Assembly (NCBI GenBank): GCA_025024175.1
Contig: QCXZ01000137.1
Coordinates: 66,774,680-66,838,679, forward strand
From: Rhyzopertha dominica
Taxonomy: Eukaryota > Arthropoda > Insecta > Coleoptera > Bostrichidae
DNA: 64,000 bases
Direction of reading: 5' to 3'
Part shown: in pieces, positions 60,001 to 64,000 of the stretch
Layout: the number at the start of each line of letters is the position of its first letter
Numbering within the stretch: position 1 is the first letter of the stretch
Notes under the pieces: model-generated
Database searches by the model: none
Seen by the model: the letters and a program-made list of their open reading frames with translations, nothing else
Told to the model about the DNA's origin: nothing
Program-made: the position numbers and the translations under genes

Positions 60001-62320
60001 GCTAAATCAGGCAAAAATATATCATTGGGATATGTGTTTGAAAGTCGAAACAATTTAAATAAACATTTTTGGATATAAAGTTCTACAGATGATGCGTGAA
60101 CACGACCAGGTAAATATTGACTTTAGAAGTGACAGACCACGCTAAATTTTACCTTTATTTTTACATTGTCTGGTGTACTTTCTATGTAGTCTGCATAAAA
60201 TCCATCGTTTCTTTTCACTTCTGAATGGCATAAAATGAAACATTTTCCATTATCCGTAACAATAACTTTATCGGGAAAATGAATTTGTCTTAGCGTACGA
60301 AATTTAGGAATCCTTCAAACCTTTTTCGGAACACCATGCACATAATGCCTGTTTTTCTCAAAGCAGTCTTTGAAACACCGGGTTCCTGAGCTCATTTTCG
60401 CTGAATAATTCCAACTTTGTCTTTAGCAGTTTCAATCAGTTTTCGTTCCCTCGTTTTTTGTCGACCACCTTTAGGTAAATCAACGGAATTCCATTATGGT
60501 CTTAAAAATAATCGTTAATGGGGATAAATACCAACAGTATTAGTTTAACTAGAAAATAAACTGAATAAGAAAACTAAGCTGACAAAATTAAAACTAAGTT
60601 AATTGTAAGTTGTAACGCCATTTGGTACAATTATGAAATATTTTAAAATTTTTCGAAACTTTAGAACCATACGTTAATCGAAGAATTGGTTTTATTGTAT
60701 CAGACTGCAGACGCTGCGTCAGTTGCGCCGTTGTGTTGTTAAAATTCTCGCGTTTTGTCCTATTAACACGTATTCTAAATACTGTAATTGGACGCACAAA
60801 TTGTGGACTTGTAGGCAATTAACGTCGTTGAAGTCGGACGGACAAAAGCGGCCGTTCTTTGTAGATGCGCTTCATCCCACCAGGCACGAAAAACAATGTG
60901 CAAGGCGTGAGATGCTAATCATTATTAAAACTTGACAGTATTGTTATTCTCATGAACTCGTTTAACGCTGGTGTGCTAAATACCTTCCAGCGCAAGATAA
61001 CGACGTATTAATTCAGCTGTTCTTTTTTTATGAAACAATTGATGTTTGAGGTTAACAAAAAGCAATTTTGTGAGCAATGTAGCTATTGAGTTTTAAAGTA
61101 GTGGAAAAATAGAAAAAAGATTAATTTAAATTTTAATTTCAGCAATTTTTTTTTCTTCTGAATGATATATGTTAACTAAATTTGCGTTTGTAATAATTCC
61201 TAGAATTTAAAATATTATACTGACAAAATGTCAAGAATAGTGAACCGGTTAGCTAGAAATTTTATCGGGGGTTTATGCCGACTGACATAACCGAACGACC
61301 GATGAATTCGTGGCCAGAAAGACGAGCCATATCTCAGCATCGTTAATTTTTTACCTGTCAGGTCATAACGATCTCAAATATTAAATACACAGAAACAAAT
61401 AGGAGGGTTACGAGTTTAATATAGTATGTGTATATTTTCACAGCCAGGAGTATTTGTTGATTTCTATATATGACTTCAAAAACATAATTGGAACATTATT
61501 TCCTAGGTAATTTTAATTATAATTTTAGTCCTTGTAAACGGCAGTTGTCAAGGGAACCACTAACTTTTGCTACACTTAGGTAAGCTCTGCATAGGAATAT
61601 ACCAATTTTTAATAAAAAAAATGTGCGCATGTAATTGAAAAGACAACAGTCGACAGTGATTTAACTAGATTTGATAACTTGTTTATTTATCACCTGAAAA
61701 CATTGCATTTGAAAAATATTTGTTTATAACCATCTTGCGTAATTGTTACAATGGTATATAAGGAATAAATAACACATTTCCAAGTAACCTATTATTTAAT
61801 TTTAATTGAAATTATTGACATGTATATTGGTTTGAATATTAAACTAATTGTGTTAGAAAATTGTTCATTACAAATATCAATCATCGCATAGGTACATTAA
61901 CGCAACATAAAAATTAGTTTTACAAATAAATAATGTTAAATATTTGATTCAGACACTCAACGAGGGCTGATAAAAGGTAGTTTATTAATTACTAAATCAA
62001 GTACTTACAAATTTATTGGAAAGTAACAAAATAAAACATTTGAAGAAGCAATCTTATATCTATGTGAAACCAATTTAACAAANTCGTAATCATTAATAAT
62101 GCATCCTTTTGCTGGCACAGCTTTTCTTCTAAAAACTCTTCAGCTTGCCTAACTCTTTTAGTTATTATAATGGACAGAAGATTAATACCTAACCTATATT
62201 TTTATGTAAATGCAGATTTGGATTTGCAACAAAGTTTGGGTAAAAATATTTGTATTGGGATTTGAATGGTAAAAAGCGTCTGAAAAGTGCGCACGGAAAG
62301 ATTCACATGGATTTGTCGTT
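57001..62320. other. No confident genes
   Basis: AT-rich DNA. On the minus strand at about 60490-60280 broken frames read RKLIETAKDKVGI, EPGVSKTALRKTGI and FRKRFEGFLNFVR. These look like decayed protein-coding sequence, probably a transposon, but I do not recognise the family. The rest shows nothing. Confidence 0.4.
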
Positions 62321-62324
62321 AAAC

Positions 62325-62640
62325 CTAAATAACTGGAATTCGATAACCGTAACGTTGGAAGAAAGGTGGCCTCTTCACTAATATATCATTTACAAAACAT
62401 TCGCCAGCTTTTGACGGTTCAAGGAAAGGCGATCCAAAAAGACAGTGAATGCACTTAGCTCGTGAATTAGAGTTTTTGTATGTGGTAACCAATCCGAGCT
62501 GTTGGATTTTTCTATACCAACTGTGAGCTACATGAAAATTACACCCAAATATGGTAATGTCCGGCCAAATGTAGTTTACAGCGTTATGAATAGATTGTCC
62601 AAAATCTAAAACTATTTTACGTGGACTCAACGGAAGGTGC
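62325..62640 (-). mobile_element. MULE transposase fragment
   Basis: The minus-strand frame reads KIVLDFGQSIHNAVNYIWPD, then FGCNFHVAHSWYRKIQQLGL and TYKNSN. This is the MULE transposase segment around the second catalytic Asp and the C-x2-H: intact insect copies read DFExAxxxAxxxxFPxxxxxGCxFHxxQxxxRKxQxxGLxxxY. The frame runs 101 codons to a stop, with no flanking FLYWCH zinc finger found. An isolated remnant. Confidence 0.6.
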
Positions 62641-63241
62641 TTCTTCTGATTTTTTCAAATGTTCGAATTTATTTATGTACGTTTGTGTATGTTTGTTTTG
62701 CAACAGACAGAATATGAGGGATATGTAATGATCATTACGTACACGGTGAATTATGAACAGCTAAGGATATACGTAAATATCCCGTCCAGAGTCTACTGAA
62801 ACATTATTTTAAAGCTGCTTTTGTTGTCTGTGCAACTCTCTTTTCTCTTATTCTAATTTGAATGGTTTTTGAGAATTACAACATATTGTAAGGGTTATTG
62901 AAGTTTTCACAATTTTGGATCCGGAACACCCTCGTTCAAATTGTCAACATGTTATTTGTGGTATTGAGGGACTTAAGAAATATTAAAAAAAAGGTTAAAA
63001 ATAAAATCCGTACTTTTTAAGATTGCTTGTAGTGCATCAAAACAAAAAACTGCACCAGTGAAACTTTACGATAAAAATAAGACATGTGCATACCTACCAG
63101 TGTTACTCTAAAACTGTTCAATCAAAAACATGTACAGCAGCAAATTCATTACTAAATTAAGAGAAATGACGTTAAATTGGCTGCTTTTAGTCATCTTCTA
63201 CTGTATAACAGGTAATTTGCGAGCAAAATCATTTCAAAAAG
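62641..63241. other. No features recognised
   Basis: AT-rich DNA between the MULE fragment and the complete hammerhead element. Confidence 0.5.
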
Positions 63242-63251
63242 TAGTATTCAT
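63242..63251. repeat. Target-site duplication of retrozyme copy, left
   Basis: tagtattcat here is repeated exactly at 63552-63561, giving a 10-bp direct repeat that tightly frames the 300-bp element. Confidence 0.75.
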
Positions 63252-63551
63252 GGAATAAAATGCATGTCTATTCTGTGCTGTCTGCACCGCAACCAACTGC
63301 AGATAGATCTATTTCGCTATCATTATAGCTCATCAGTGCAGTTTAGGTGTAGTGCAGACAGCACGGCATAGAACTGGTTTTGCAAAAGTGCCGTGGGAGC
63401 CTTTTGTCAAATTGAAGTATGCAGTTGCATGCCAATTTGTCAGGCTACAGGTCACATCCTTTAGGAAGTAGTACCCGTTAAGGCAGCTAGGTGGCTTTGT
63501 CATCATGTCAGTGTAATGCTGACAGATGGCATTGGCATTTAAATTCTTACT
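63252..63551 (-). mobile_element. Hammerhead-ribozyme retroelement (retrozyme/SINE-like), complete 300-bp copy
   Basis: Bounded by a 10-bp target duplication. On the minus strand it starts aagtaagaatttaaatgcca, has ~185 bp of non-coding body including the atgccatctgtcagcat block, then the 90-nt hammerhead, then a short tail ending atgcattttattcc. Only one ribozyme is present, so it is a monomer insert, not a tandem. Body, ribozyme and tail occur in the same order as in the outer copy at 45271-45794. I saw no LINE-like tail and no clear Pol III boxes. It probably moves by target-primed reverse transcription supplied in trans; the enzyme source is unknown. Confidence 0.8.
63275..63364 (-). ncRNA. 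Type I hammerhead ribozyme, intact core
   Basis: Minus strand. Core CTGATGA is at 63336-63330. Stem II is GCTAT/ATAGC with an AATG loop (63329-63316). GAAA is at 63315-63312. Stem III is ATAGATCTAT (63312-63303). C17 is at 63302. Stem I is AACTGCA (63343-63337) with TGCAGTT (63301-63295). Beyond an internal loop, a perfect 13-bp helix pairs GTGCTGTCTGCAC (63364-63352) with GTGCAGACAGCAC (63287-63275). All invariant residues are present and cleavage is predicted between 63302 and 63301. The only core-region difference from the 45.7-kb ribozyme is one base in the stem II loop, which is neutral to folding. Confidence 0.92.
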
Positions 63552-63561
63552 TAGTATTCAT
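63552..63561. repeat. Target-site duplication of retrozyme copy, right
   Basis: Exact repeat of the tagtattcat found at 63242-63251. Confidence 0.75.
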
Positions 63562-64000
63562 CGAATTGCCAAAAACCATAAGTTTGATCCATACAAGATA
63601 AAACGATAATGAAAAGCAGTTTTGAGCGTCGATGCATCAACTTTCATTGCCGACATCGACACATCGGCTGCATAATGTCAACAATGGATGTTACAATTCA
63701 AAAGTCAGGTTATGTTTCTGTTTTCTGTAGTTGTAGTTGCGTGTGCCCGTATACGTGATCTGTATAAAACCAGTGCTCCTGGAACCTGGATTCCTACCAG
63801 CTGTGAGTTGTGTAAATATGTCGGGTAGAAAATGCAATAGGCAAACTTGCAGCAAATTTTAGCTTTTGCGGAAGTATAATAAAAACCAGTGGCTTAGCGG
63901 AACTACAAAACCATAGGTAACAACGATTTATTTTAAAACACATTTTTTATACTAGTTAATTATTGTTTAGTCATTGTTTATGTTGTCGACATTGTTGACA

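Noticed and set aside
1..64000. CRISPR arrays, bacterial operons, phage or viral genes
   Set aside because: No regularly spaced identical repeats and no prokaryotic gene organisation. The intron-containing insect genes and insect transposons make such features irrelevant here.

Overview
This looks like a nuclear scaffold from an insect. It is AT-rich, with a few isolated n calls. Its coding exons are conserved and relatively GC-rich, have GT-AG introns, and belong to arthropod zona pellucida (ZP) cuticle proteins. The rest is dominated by decayed insect-type transposons: Penelope-like elements, R1/Jockey-type LINEs, mariner-type transposases, MULE, Helitron-like and MITE elements. I cannot name the species or order from the sequence.

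Genes. Two ZP-domain genes lie tail to tail. Gene 1 (+) enters the window already inside its ZP-C half. Its five visible exons are 2557-2679, 4882-5096, 7572-7907, 11857-12036 and 16795-17223, carrying ZP-C, an acidic linker, a furin-type site, a membrane span and a tail. Gene 2 (-) has an acidic/proline-rich N-terminus plus a whole ZP domain in one exon (27090-28225), then a last exon (24204-24732) with furin site, membrane span and tail. It is closest to Dusky-like/Dusky/Miniature. Its signal-peptide exon was not found and lies above 28225. A possible terminal exon of a third, unrecognised minus-strand membrane protein lies at 38919-39026.

Intergenic and intronic DNA. 1-17 kb: introns of gene 1 with transposase scraps, a Helitron-like copy, a Penelope remnant, an 830-bp repeat and a ~110-bp satellite array. 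17-24 kb: the space between the two 3' ends, with an R1-type LINE. 28-64 kb: almost gene-free, with two further Penelope remnants, a GC-richer island at 35.1-35.5 kb, a Jockey-type LINE, Helitron-like copies (one with a MITE inside), an 850-bp foldback and a MULE fragment.

Main discovery. A ~300-bp SINE-sized repeat, present at 45271-45794 (+, with a second copy inside it on -) and 63252-63551 (-), carries a complete type I hammerhead ribozyme. Every conserved core base is present in two copies, the stems pair, and both predicted ribozymes are 90 nt. The outer copies have 10-11 bp target-site duplications. This fits an animal retrozyme-like retroelement. The third copy has lost part of the core through an internal deletion. 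Penelope-like elements, the suggested mobilisers of such RNAs, are present in the same window but decayed.
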